Shown here: positions 9,601 through 16,332 of the stretch, in pieces
How positions within the stretch are numbered: the stretch's first letter is position 1
Layout of the letters: every line of letters starts with the position of its first letter
Origin: Candidatus Sulfotelmatobacter sp.
GTDB lineage: Bacteria; Acidobacteriota; Terriglobia; Terriglobales; Acidobacteriaceae
Assembly: GCA_025462865.1 (NCBI GenBank)
Contig: JAOAPI010000128.1
Coordinates: 62,001-126,000 of the forward strand
Direction of reading: 5' to 3'
DNA: 64,000 nucleotides
The notes under the pieces: model-generated
The model's database searches: none
What the model saw: the letters and a program-made list of their open reading frames with translations, nothing else
Told to the model about the DNA's origin: nothing
Made by a program: the position numbers and the translations under genes

Positions 9601-9855
9601 CGCAAAATTCATCTCGCCCGCGGCTACCGCCTCGATTTCACTGCCGATTCCTTCAACCTCTTTAACCGCGACAACCAGCGTGTCACCATCACCACCAACG
9701 GACTCACCGTGAACGCCACCAGCTTTGTCCAATCTTCCGCTGTCGCTGGTCTCGCCCCCTATCCCGGCTATTACCAGCTTCCCAAAAACTTCCTCAAGCC
9801 GAACGCCGCCTACCCGCCCCGGCAAGTCCAACTGGGAGTAAAGATGGTCTTCTAA
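6676..9855 (+). CDS. TonB-dependent receptor with carboxypeptidase-regulatory domain
   Basis: A 1059-residue outer membrane protein of the Oar-like type that is expanded in Acidobacteria. The ATG at 6676 is chosen because AGGTGGGA precedes it and the product begins with a signal peptide (MPRALLLIVLTLSLLLLPFA). Domains in order: Cna-B/carboxypeptidase-regulatory fold (about 28-110, GTVLDPAGSRIAQASVVAVN), plug-like region (about 120-220, with LPINGRRFSD and FLVDGGDFNN), then a long beta-barrel ending in a C-terminal aromatic (KMVF). These proteins are thought to import or bind large nutrients such as oligosaccharides, but no substrate is indicated. The gene stands alone, and its coding strand is strikingly C-rich. 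Confidence 0.93.
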   Translation: MPRALLLIVLTLSLLLLPFAFSQDAATGALHGTVLDPAGSRIAQASVVAVNTATGLRYSATSNAEGRFSLDLLPPGDYTARAVAQGMSPQVTPSLHIDVGAATEIEFHLSIAGAQEKVTVSGAPQLVDTKSSAVSTLLDERAIADLPINGRRFSDLMLLSPGVTQDPRSLTSATNGDLSFGGLRGFHNSFLVDGGDFNNAFFAQARGRYRAPYQFSTEVVQEFRVSSNSYGAELGRSGGAVVNVITKSGSNHWHGTGFHFLRDSSFGAANSFLAFRPHNRQQQAGGTIGGPIKKNKIFFFAGFDRHYFHVPDVVEFLNGSSQVIPQAGTGPYTPGDYETSDQALVFAAATQLTSLAGEYPAGQMGNSIYAKLDINLSPRNQLALRLSTSRYWGSNNVFLDPSSPLSYDAISNNGEETVATETGSLSLTSGLSSRLISHLRAQFSRDLQQSYTNSTATLVKIPTIIDAIGRSNLLPRATREHRLHLAETLSFDTSRHSFKFGGDSLLTWIYDFFPSQQSGEYLFYPIKVDPFTFAPMEAGLPLSPLRAYAHEVPKYYLQNFGQAASHPDSNDYAAFAQDTIRVTNHLAVNLGVRWDLQTFTTAGLFSNPLFPPSGKVPFKPYNFGPRAGLAYSIGRDHPLVIRAGYGLFYVRIPQIYNSVVATNNGITNSSLFLNNSNYYDHQVFPTYPNPLVACPVMSASCALPAGFTQGVTNTVSAFASNFVTPRVQQTSVTLEREVATHTTVAISYLYVHGEHLIRALDVNLPQPAAVSYPIFDSTGSIFTGGYYTVDSFATWQFSRTLDCPFPPCINPLGRPIAQLGAINEFQSAASSVYNGATLSINRRMARGTYLRLSYTYAHAIDDGQDALIAGSPATVQNSYNPTGERGPSVTDQRNRLVAAFSAEPRPFHRGHELLGHIFNDWKISSIVNIGSGRPVNATVAGDPNQDSNDLNDRLPGYRRNGFTGPDYATTDLRLTRKIHLARGYRLDFTADSFNLFNRDNQRVTITTNGLTVNATSFVQSSAVAGLAPYPGYYQLPKNFLKPNAAYPPRQVQLGVKMVF

Positions 9856-9977
9856 TGGGGCTTGGAGGAACAAAACTAGAGGGATAGGAACAATAAACAA
9901 AAGAAGAACAGCTGCAGCCGCCACTATTTGAGTTGAGCCCAGACTTGGGTTAGAGGGGCGGGGAGGCCGAAACGACG

Positions 9978-10166
9978 CTAGTCCTTATCTCTTGATCGAG
10001 GCTCGGGGCGGATGGGATAGTCGGCCACCATCTTTCTCATGCGCTGGGCGTGTTCATGGAGCGCCTTCTGTAACTCTTGGAGAATTTCTTCCAGCTCAGG
10101 AGAAGGAGGGGTGGAGATCGCCTTACTGCACAGTTCTTTGATCCGGTCGTCCAGTCGTTCCGTCAT
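9978..10166 (-). CDS. Small conserved-looking helical protein, 62 aa
   Basis: From an ATG at 10166 the frame gives 62 residues, mostly two amphipathic helices (ERLDDRIKELCSKAI and PELEEILQELQKALHEHAQR) and a charged tail. The even helix periodicity and high Glu/Leu content argue for a real protein. A longer frame from a TTG at 10202 is possible, and a perfect palindrome (10209-10226) sits just upstream. Ribosome-site evidence is weak. No function can be assigned. Confidence 0.6.
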   Translation of the reverse strand: MTERLDDRIKELCSKAISTPPSPELEEILQELQKALHEHAQRMRKMVADYPIRPEPRSRDKD

Positions 10167-10208
10167 CCGGAGAAAAAGTAGCTTGCCACAGTGGTATCCC
10201 AAGGTTCG

Positions 10209-10226
10209 ATACAGTACATACTGTAT
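10209..10226. promoter_or_regulatory. Perfect 8-2-8 palindrome upstream of the 62-aa gene
   Basis: ATACAGTA-CA-TACTGTAT is a perfect inverted repeat 43 bases upstream of the ATG at 10166. Its size and position fit an operator for a dimeric regulator. It is not the LexA arrangement (CTGT-N8-ACAG), being inverted with respect to it. The regulator is unknown. Confidence 0.4.
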
Positions 10227-10293
10227 TTTGAATAAAGGGGAAGTCCATCCGTTTAATGCGTGAGACGGATTGGTGCGAATCAGGCTTGATGTG

Positions 10294-10315
10294 GAGCGGG
10301 CGCCCTCGCCCGCTT
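10294..10315. repeat. Dispersed palindrome family G, copy 1
   Basis: AGCGGGCG-CCCT-CGCCCGCT is a perfect 8-bp stem-loop. The same stem recurs at 51122-51141 (loop AGGG, i.e. the reverse orientation) and a 7-bp version at 43475-43491. The following bases (10315-10365) are loose CTTTTGAC/CTTGCT-type repeats. Confidence 0.7.
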
Positions 10316-10429
10316 GCTTTTGACCTTGCTATTGCTCTTGACCCTGCCTACTTTTGACTGCTCCGTTCGGAAACTCCCGGCGGAAATTCTGCGGAAATCA
10401 GACTGGGATCATGCTCTAAACCCCATTTC

Positions 10430-10903
10430 CTAAACGCCCTGCGCCTTACGGGCCAAAAACGCCCCCGCTGGAGGCGGTTGATTGATCAGCAGCCAAAACA
10501 TCCCGATCTGCCGGATTGTTTCCGAAAACTGGTCAAAATCCACTGGCTTCTGAATGTAGGCGCTCACTCCCAGGTTGTACCCATCAATCAGATCTCTCTG
10601 TTCTTTCGAAGATGTGAGAATCACCACTGGGATCGCTTTCGTGCGCTCGTTGCCTCTGATCTCTTTCAGGACCTCCAGGCCGTCGACCTTGGGCAGCTTC
10701 AGGTCAAGCAGCACCAGCTTCGGGGGATGAGAAAATGAACGCTCCTTGTGGGGACCGCGGCAAAATAGAAAATCCAAAGCCTCCGCCCCATCCTCCGCAA
10801 TCTGTATGTCATTTGAGAGTTTGTGGCGGCGCAATGCAAGCACCGTCAACTCCACATCCTCGGCACTATCGTCGACCAGCAGAATTTCTACCTCGTGAGA
10901 CAT
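10430..10903 (-). CDS. Single-domain response regulator (Rcp1-like)
   Basis: 157 residues, essentially only a receiver domain. The acidic pair is Asp11-Asp12, the phospho-acceptor is Asp67 in KLVLLDLKLPKVDG, the switch Thr is Thr96 in VVILTSS and the Lys is Lys118 in YIQKPVDF. The spacing and the GNERTKAIPVVILTSSKE segment match the Rcp1 group that partners phytochrome-type or CHASE3 kinases. There is no output domain, so it probably acts by protein contact or relays phosphate. Its start lies 3 bases after the stop of the upstream histidine kinase, so the two form an operon and very likely one signalling pair. Confidence 0.93.
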   Translation of the reverse strand: MSHEVEILLVDDSAEDVELTVLALRRHKLSNDIQIAEDGAEALDFLFCRGPHKERSFSHPPKLVLLDLKLPKVDGLEVLKEIRGNERTKAIPVVILTSSKEQRDLIDGYNLGVSAYIQKPVDFDQFSETIRQIGMFWLLINQPPPAGAFLARKAQGV

Positions 10904-10906
10904 GAA

Positions 10907-12319
10907 TCACCTCATGGTTGAGAATTTTGTTTCGCTTCTCGCTATGTTGGTTCCGGGCAGCCCGAGCGTGAAAAAGAACGTCGCTCCTTCATTGAGTTTC
11001 GCTTCCGCCCAAATCCGCCCACCGTGCTTGCGAATGATGCGTTGCACAATCGCCAGTCCCACGCCGGTACCTTCGAAATCCCGCGTCTTGTGCAGGCGCT
11101 GAAAAACTCCGAACAGCTTATTCACGTACTGCATCTCAAAACCCGCCCCATTGTCGCGGACGAACACCACGCGCTCGTTATTGCGGCTCATCTGCCCCAC
11201 CTGGATTACGGCGCGCTCTTTTTTCCGCGTGTACTTAACCGCGTTCGAAAGCAGATTCACAAACACCTGCTTCATCAATCCCGGGTCGCACTGTGCGCTG
11301 AACAGATTACCGACCTGCCACTCCACTTCTCGGCCGGAACAGTCTGGCGCAAGGTCTTCGACGACTTGCCGCAGCAGAGAATCCAGCGGCGTGGTTTCAA
11401 GCGAAAGTTCCTGCCGTCCTACCCTCGATAGACTTAGCAGGTCATCCACCAGGCGTCCCATCTTTCGCGCGCCCTCTTCCACCTTCTCCAGGTAGCGTCG
11501 CGCCTCCGCGTCCAGGTGTGGACCGTGGTCTTTTACGAGGACGCTGGAATATCCGCCAATTTGCCGCAACGGCGCGCGCAGGTCGTGCGCCACGGAATAA
11601 GAAAAGCTCTCCAGTTCAATATTTGTTTCAGATAATTCCAGGGTGCGGAGTTCCAACCGCTCATTGCTATGCTTCAGGTCCTGCTCCGCCAGATTGCGCA
11701 TACCGGTTTCACGGTAAGTTACAAATCCCGCCGCCAAAAAGAACAGTACGGCTAAGGCGTTTCCAACAATGATGATGGCTTTCATCTTCCGCGTACTGGC
11801 CGCCGCCGCGCTCAGGCGCGGGACCAACAACTGTTCTTCCGTATGGCGCATTCCGGTGATCCGTTCGCGAATTTCATCCATCAATTCTTCGCCATTATTC
11901 CCCGTCGCCACCGCCTTCGATCCAGCCTCCAGTCCGCTCCGGCTCCGTATCTCCATTCGCTCGACAAGTGCCGCAAGCCGTGACGCGATGAGCGGCTCCA
12001 GATGCTGGATTGCCTCCTGTTGCACCGGATTGTCGGACGTCAGTTCGTGGAATTCTCCAATGTCCTGGTGAATCCTCTTGGCGCCTGCCTCGAAGGGCTT
12101 CAGATACTTCTCGTCACCGGTCAATATGTAACCCCGCTGGCCGGCTTCAGCCTGGGTAACGTCGATTAGAATCTCCTCAAGACTCTCTACAACAACGTGA
12201 GTATGAGTCACCCATCTCCGGTCTTCCTCCTCCCGCAGGGTGCTCCGGAAGGAAAACCACCCAATGCCCAGCAGTATCATCAGCGCGCATGCCGCGATCG
12301 CCTTGCTAGTAGGGCTCAT
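10907..12319 (-). CDS. CHASE3-domain sensor histidine kinase
   Basis: 470-residue membrane sensor. Layout: first membrane helix (about 8-25), periplasmic CHASE3 domain (about 35-175, with the typical AEAGQRGYILTGDEKYL), second helix (about 182-202), a short coiled linker, then HisKA with phospho-acceptor His245 in SVAHDLRAPLRQIGG and an HATPase domain (N-box VNLLSNAVKYT, DNGAGFEM, GTGVGLAI). CHASE3 senses an unknown extracellular cue. The gene lies directly upstream of the single-domain response regulator on the same strand, which is its probable partner. Confidence 0.94.
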   Translation of the reverse strand: MSPTSKAIAACALMILLGIGWFSFRSTLREEEDRRWVTHTHVVVESLEEILIDVTQAEAGQRGYILTGDEKYLKPFEAGAKRIHQDIGEFHELTSDNPVQQEAIQHLEPLIASRLAALVERMEIRSRSGLEAGSKAVATGNNGEELMDEIRERITGMRHTEEQLLVPRLSAAAASTRKMKAIIIVGNALAVLFFLAAGFVTYRETGMRNLAEQDLKHSNERLELRTLELSETNIELESFSYSVAHDLRAPLRQIGGYSSVLVKDHGPHLDAEARRYLEKVEEGARKMGRLVDDLLSLSRVGRQELSLETTPLDSLLRQVVEDLAPDCSGREVEWQVGNLFSAQCDPGLMKQVFVNLLSNAVKYTRKKERAVIQVGQMSRNNERVVFVRDNGAGFEMQYVNKLFGVFQRLHKTRDFEGTGVGLAIVQRIIRKHGGRIWAEAKLNEGATFFFTLGLPGTNIARSETKFSTMR

Positions 12320-12469
12320 GGGGAAACGCAGAAATCCGTCTGCTATTTCAATCGGATAAAAAGCGTTGCGACTTTAGCCGAACTTCGCAGACCACATCAT
12401 CGTCCCGACCCACTGCGTCCACTCCTTGCCTTCAACCTTTCCGCGCGCAACTTTTTTCCCCTTGTCCTC

Positions 12470-12497
12470 TTGACTTCCCGTAGAATCCTTGTAATAA
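12470..12497 (+). promoter_or_regulatory. Sigma-70-type promoter for rpsU
   Basis: TTGACT (12470-12475) and TAATAA (12492-12497) are 16 bases apart, about 40 bases before the rpsU start, in an otherwise gene-free gap between divergent genes. Confidence 0.6.
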
Positions 12498-12536
12498 CTA
12501 TTCGGTCCTTCCGGACGGGTTTGGGGGTGTGTCAGT

Positions 12537-12734
12537 TTGGCGGAAATTCGACTGCAAGAGGGTGAATCCCTCGAAAACGCTCTGCGCCGCTTCAAGCGCA
12601 AAGTGCAGCAGGAAGACATCATCAAAGAGGTTAAACGCCACTCTTTTTACCTCAAGCCAGGTGAGAAAAAACGCGTAAAGGCTGCGCTCGCTCGCAAGCG
12701 CGCTCGTAAGAAAGTTCGCAAAGAACAGGACTGA
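12537..12734 (+). CDS. rpsU: 30S ribosomal protein S21
   Basis: 65 residues, strongly basic, with the S21 signature LENALRRFKRKVQQEDIIKE and the C-terminal KRARKKVRKEQD tail. The protein joins the small subunit near the anti-Shine-Dalgarno end of 16S rRNA. The start codon is TTG (the frame reads MAEIRLQEGES), with GGGGGTG upstream; no ATG is available. A consensus-like promoter precedes it and a strong hairpin follows at 12769-12796, so it is probably monocistronic. Confidence 0.96.
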   Translation: MAEIRLQEGESLENALRRFKRKVQQEDIIKEVKRHSFYLKPGEKKRVKAALARKRARKKVRKEQD

Positions 12735-12768
12735 AGAGCAGCATTGAAGGAGTTAGGCTAACGCAGTA

Positions 12769-12796
12769 AGGGTCGTCCCCTTCCCGGGGCGGCCCT
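12769..12796 (+). terminator. Hairpin terminator after rpsU
   Basis: AGGGTCGTCCC pairs with GGGGCGGCCCT over 11 bp (two G-U pairs) around a short loop, 35 bases after the rpsU stop. No T tract follows, so intrinsic termination is probable but not certain. Confidence 0.55.
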
Positions 12797-13017
12797 GCTC
12801 TGCCGACCCCCACCAGGCAGGGTTGCAACAGGGATTATTCAATACTCATCATCATTCGGCATTCTGTAGGAATAGCTGTATCCACGCCCCGTTCTGGGTG
12901 CGTGGCGGGCCGAGTCCAGGGCAGTTCGAGGGGGATGTACACATCCTGTGTTTGCTCTGCGCACACCGCTTCCCCGCGGGTGTTCGGCGCTCCACGGGCA
13001 CAAGGGAGCCACCCTCA

Positions 13018-13335
13018 ATGGAATTTCAGGATAAAGTTCTCACCTGCATCGACTGCGGCGCCGAGTTTACCTTTACCGCCGGTGAACAACTCTTTTTCCA
13101 CGACAAGCAGTTCAAGAACGAACCCAAACGCTGCAAAACCTGTAAGTCCAAACGCGTCGCCGTCCTCAGTTCTCCCTCTGCTCGCGGTGAGGGCCAACAC
13201 TATGCTCGCGTGGAAACTCGTACCACCTGTTCACAGTGCGGCAAGGACACCACCGTCCCCTTCCGTCCCACACAGGGCCGCCCCATTCTCTGCCGGGAAT
13301 GCTTCCAGCAGAAAAAGACCACCGCCACCGCCTGA
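13018..13335 (+). CDS. Zinc-ribbon protein with CxxC-x17-CxxC motif
   Basis: 105 residues from an ATG at 13018 with AAGGGA upstream. Two zinc modules are visible: an N-terminal ribbon (CIDCGAEF...CKTCKS, about 9-45) and a C-terminal CSQCG...CREC in which exactly 17 residues separate the CxxC pairs, the hallmark of the CxxC-x17-CxxC family. These small proteins are thought to bind nucleic acid or zinc, but no biochemical role is established. The gene lies between rpsU and mtaB. A longer upstream frame (from 12823) has no ribosome site. Confidence 0.85.
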   Translation: MEFQDKVLTCIDCGAEFTFTAGEQLFFHDKQFKNEPKRCKTCKSKRVAVLSSPSARGEGQHYARVETRTTCSQCGKDTTVPFRPTQGRPILCRECFQQKKTTATA

Positions 13336-13350
13336 GCAACACGATCGCAT

Positions 13351-13377
13351 CGTAGAGACGTAGCTTGCTACGCCTCT
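13351..13377. repeat. Dispersed palindrome family F, copy F1
   Basis: CGTAGAGACGTAGCTTGCTACG forms a stem CGTAGC/GCTACG; related copies are at 15287-15308 and 35623-35649. It lies between the zinc-ribbon gene and mtaB. Confidence 0.75.
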
Positions 13378-13448
13378 GCCGCCGCCATTCCTAAAGCACG
13401 TACCGACACGCGCTCCGCACTCCTGCGCAGATGCGTTACCATAATTCC

Positions 13449-14858
13449 GTGCCCACCTTCCACGTCGAAAATTTCGGATGCCGTGCCACCCAAGCCGACG
13501 GCGCCGCTCTCGAACGACAGTTCGAATCCCGCGGCCTCGCACGCGCCCCTTCCGCGCAAGCCGATCTGGTAATTCTGAATACTTGCACCGTCACAAATTC
13601 CGCGGATCAGGACGCGCGCGCCGCCATCCGCCGCGCCCAGCGGCAGAACCCGCTGGCAAAAATCATCGTCACCGGATGCTACGCTCAGCGCGCTCCCGCC
13701 GAAATCGCCGCCCTTCCCGGTGTCACCTGTGTCATCGGCAACTCGCACAAACACCAACTCGCCGAAATCGCCCTCCATGAAATCACTCCTTCGCGCGAAG
13801 CTTTCTTCCCTCTCTCCGCACTCGCATCACCGCGCGGACGGCTAACGACCAATGACCAACGACCGCTTTACGTCTCCGACATCTTCGCCCACACCGAACT
13901 TCTCGCGGCGCCAGTCTTCGAATCCGCAGCCGGTCCTTCATCGAACGACCGCACGCGTCCCAACCTCAAAGTTCAGGATGGATGCGACAACCGCTGCTCT
14001 TTCTGCGTGATCCCCAGCGTCCGCGGCCATAGCCGCTCACTGAAGTTGCCGGAAATTATCAGCGAAGTGAACGCGCTCGTCGCCGCCGGCTACCGCGAAC
14101 TCGTGATCAGCGGCATCAACCTCGGCCGCTGGGGACGCGACCTCGACGCTTCAGGGTCGGGCTTCCCGCAACCACGCTTTGAGAATCTGATTGAAGCGAT
14201 ATTGTCCGAAACGCAACTCGAAAAACTCCGCATCTCCTCTGTCGAGCCGATGGATTGGACCGACAACCTCATCGCCCTCGTCGCCTCTTCCCCGCGCATC
14301 GCCAAGCACGCGCATGTGCCTCTGCAATCCGGTAGCGACACCGTACTCCGCCGCATGCATCGCAAATATCGTCCGTGGCACTATCGCGAGAAGATCGAAA
14401 AGATTCGCGCCGCCCTGCCCACCGCCGCCATCGGAGCCGACGTCATGGCCGGATTCCCAGGCGAGACCGACACCGAATTCGAAGCCACCCGCCGCCTCAT
14501 CGAAGACTTGCCCTTCACCTATCTGCATGTCTTCACGTATTCCGCGCGCCCCGGCACCCCCGCAGCGGCGATGCCTAATCAGGTTCCGGTCCAAGTCGCC
14601 CGCGAGCGCAACAAAATCTTGCGCGACCTCGCCGCAGAAAAGAAACTCGCATTCATGCAATCGTTCATCGGAAAACAGTTGGACGCCATCACGCTCAACG
14701 TTATTCACGCCGAAGGCGAAGAGGATTTCACCGAGGCCCTCACCGACAATTATCAGAAGTTATATCTGAAGGGACGCCACGATTCCAACCGCTGGATCAC
14801 CGCTCAGGTCGCCACCATAGAAGACGGTGCATTTGTAGCCGAGCAAGCAATGTCGTAG
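13449..14858 (+). CDS. mtaB: tRNA t6A37 methylthiotransferase (MtaB family)
   Basis: A radical-SAM enzyme adding a methylthio group to t6A at position 37 of ANN-reading tRNAs. The N-terminal UPF0004 domain has its three cluster cysteines (FGCRATQ, NTCTVTNS, TGCYAQR), the radical-SAM centre has the CxxxCxxC motif CDNRCSFC (about residue 180), and a C-terminal TRAM-like domain follows (about 405-465). I prefer the GTG at 13449 over the ATG at 13431 because family members begin near VENFGCRATQ and a CATAAT -10-like box lies between the two, implying a leaderless mRNA. An insertion near residue 130-140 contains three AACGACC-type heptamers in frame (13844-13864). Confidence 0.92.
   Translation: MPTFHVENFGCRATQADGAALERQFESRGLARAPSAQADLVILNTCTVTNSADQDARAAIRRAQRQNPLAKIIVTGCYAQRAPAEIAALPGVTCVIGNSHKHQLAEIALHEITPSREAFFPLSALASPRGRLTTNDQRPLYVSDIFAHTELLAAPVFESAAGPSSNDRTRPNLKVQDGCDNRCSFCVIPSVRGHSRSLKLPEIISEVNALVAAGYRELVISGINLGRWGRDLDASGSGFPQPRFENLIEAILSETQLEKLRISSVEPMDWTDNLIALVASSPRIAKHAHVPLQSGSDTVLRRMHRKYRPWHYREKIEKIRAALPTAAIGADVMAGFPGETDTEFEATRRLIEDLPFTYLHVFTYSARPGTPAAAMPNQVPVQVARERNKILRDLAAEKKLAFMQSFIGKQLDAITLNVIHAEGEEDFTEALTDNYQKLYLKGRHDSNRWITAQVATIEDGAFVAEQAMS
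13844..13864 (+). repeat. Heptamer array H3 inside mtaB
   Basis: AACGACC-AATGACC-AACGACC is the reverse complement of the GGTCGTT units in array H1 upstream of hisS. It is read in frame (encoding part of RLTTNDQRPL) between conserved segments of MtaB. Confidence 0.75.
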
Positions 14859-14869
14859 TGCAAGTATTT

Positions 14870-15259
14870 CTATCCCGGGGGCAGTGGATACAGATTCAGC
14901 TCGCGCATAGGAAAGTCTTTGCGGTTATCAGTAGCGAGCGGACAGCCTTGCTCCAGTGCGACTGCCGCGACCATCGCATCCGCCAAGGTGAGGGTGCGGC
15001 CCTTCCGACTCCATTGGCTTTTTAGTTTGCCGGCTATCTCACCCACGTCAGCCGTAATTTCATGACAACCCAGGGCGTTTAGAAAATCCTTGGTTCGCGC
15101 TTCCTCCTCCGGACGCATTCCGGCGAAGACTTCCGCTAAATTAAGCGCCGAAGTCGTCAGGCTGTGCCCTGCTCGTACAAGTTCCGCCAGCCATTGCCTT
15201 CGTCCACGGTGCGACCGTAAGACATCGATCAGCACTGACGTATCCAGCAGAATCTGCAT
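14870..15259 (-). CDS. vapC: VapC-type PIN-domain ribonuclease toxin
   Basis: 129 residues of PIN domain. The acidic metal-binding residues are in place: Asp6 (ILLDTSVLID), Glu43 (LNLAEVF), Asp94 (LTLADAMVAA) and Asp111 (LATDNRKDF). Family members cut tRNA or other RNA when released from their antitoxin. I use the ATG at 15259; a longer frame would begin inside the palindrome at 15287-15308. The antitoxin gene lies upstream on the same strand, but with an 89-base gap containing a dispersed palindrome rather than the usual overlap, which is odd for a co-translated pair. Confidence 0.88.
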   Translation of the reverse strand: MQILLDTSVLIDVLRSHRGRRQWLAELVRAGHSLTTSALNLAEVFAGMRPEEEARTKDFLNALGCHEITADVGEIAGKLKSQWSRKGRTLTLADAMVAAVALEQGCPLATDNRKDFPMRELNLYPLPPG

Positions 15260-15286
15260 ACTGTAAACAATCGCCCAAACTTTCGC

Positions 15287-15308
15287 CGTAGAGACGTAGC
15301 TTGCTACG
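15287..15308. repeat. Family F palindrome F2 between antitoxin and toxin
   Basis: CGTAGAGACGTAGCTTGCTACG, matching the first 22 bases of copy F1 at 13351. It sits in the gap between the vapB-like and vapC-like genes and would form a hairpin in their shared transcript. Confidence 0.75.
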
Positions 15309-15348
15309 TGTTGCCGCCAGCGCAACGAATCTTAATATCCACCACCGA

Positions 15349-15627
15349 TTATCTCCGCTTTCGGCGGCTCTTAATCTCCCCATCCTTGTCACTCTGCGAG
15401 CGCAAATCTCGCACCCATGCCTCCGCTCCTCCGCCGAGTTCAGGATGATCCTCCGCCTTCCATGCAGCCTTGCCGCTTTCGAGGAAACGCAGCAACTTCC
15501 GCCGCTGCACCTCCTGCCGTGCGGTCTCCAACAAAAAGGCGCTGCGGCCGCGAGGCCCAACTAAGGCATCGATTTCCCGCAAAAGATCGCTCGGGATTAG
15601 GATGTGCGCTCTTTGTGTGCCTTCCAT
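15349..15627 (-). CDS. vapB: VapB-like ribbon-helix-helix antitoxin
   Basis: 92 residues from an ATG at 15627. The N-terminus (RAHILIPSDLLREIDALVGPRGRSAFLLETA) is a ribbon-helix-helix DNA-binding domain: one strand, then two helices with a G-R-S turn. The rest (RRKLLRFLESGKAAWKAEDHPEL...WVRDLRSQ) is the usual toxin-wrapping tail with its conserved Trp residues. It would neutralise the adjacent PIN toxin and repress the operon. An in-frame extension to 15717 is unlikely because it adds non-family sequence without a ribosome site. Confidence 0.85.
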   Translation of the reverse strand: MEGTQRAHILIPSDLLREIDALVGPRGRSAFLLETARQEVQRRKLLRFLESGKAAWKAEDHPELGGGAEAWVRDLRSQSDKDGEIKSRRKRR

Positions 15628-15857
15628 ATGTGTATTACAAGTGTGCCATAGTTCCCGCTTGTGGATCAAGCTCCATCGGAATTCGGCAATTGTGTGGGTT
15701 GACTCAGGGGCGCCCATTCAGAGCTGCCCTCATTGGAGGCATCATCTCAAAGCCCGGCATACTTCAGCCGGGCGAGAAATCTCGCGCGATGGCGAGCTGA
15801 GAGTTCGTGGTGCTCCGATTTCTTATCGGCGTAATTGTAAACGCGCCGAAGCGTCGC

Positions 15858-16019
15858 TTACATTTGCGCCGGCTCGTCCGGATCCGGCTCGCGTACCGGA
15901 GCATCAGGATTCTCAGGCGCGTCGGGCGGTTCTTTAATCGGCGGGGGCGAAGGCTCCGGCGGTTTGCGAACGTGAAGGAAGCCGGGCGTCAGGCTTTCGA
16001 GTTGCCATGAGAGGGTCAT
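15858..16019 (-). CDS. Possible small proline-rich protein, 53 aa
   Basis: The frame reads MTLSWQLESLTPGFLHVRKP and continues with EPSPPPIKEPPDAPENP and PVREPDPDEPAQM. The proline/glutamate repeats suggest a disordered protein rather than random sequence, and the length is plausible for a conserved small ORF. There is no clear ribosome site and the opposite strand is also open, so I give it modest weight. It lies between the vapBC pair and the antiporter, with no inferred role. Confidence 0.35.
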   Translation of the reverse strand: MTLSWQLESLTPGFLHVRKPPEPSPPPIKEPPDAPENPDAPVREPDPDEPAQM

Positions 16020-16332
16020 GCCACTCAGATGCCATAATCTCAAAGATGGAAGCCGCCGCCCTGTACCGCGGACGACGATGCGATTTCAATAGCTGTTCCA
16101 TCCATAACTGGCATCTAAGCGTGCGAACAAAACCCCGCAGCCGCAGGGTCAAGGCTTGGACAATCGAAGACGAACAGTGTCAGAGAGTCGGCGGAGGATG
16201 TGAGGCGAAGAAATTCAGATTTTTACTGTTTCTCTGAACGGAGCCAAAAATGATCTACACCGGCTTAAAGTCCAACCCTGAAGAAGGCTGCCACGGCAGC
16301 GTGTGATTCCATCCTGACTCGCACCAACAAGC
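16020..16332. other. 313-base stretch upstream of the antiporter
   Basis: I see no gene, strong hairpin or array here. Short open frames on both strands (for example at 16007-16237) have no family resemblance or ribosome site. Confidence 0.4.

Noticed and set aside
10209-10226. LexA/SOS box
   Set aside because: The half-sites are in the opposite arrangement (ACAG-N6-CTGT instead of CTGT-N8-ACAG).
15807-16010. Plus-strand ORF of 67 codons
   Set aside because: Arg-rich reading over the frame of the better minus-strand Pro-rich candidate; no ribosome site.
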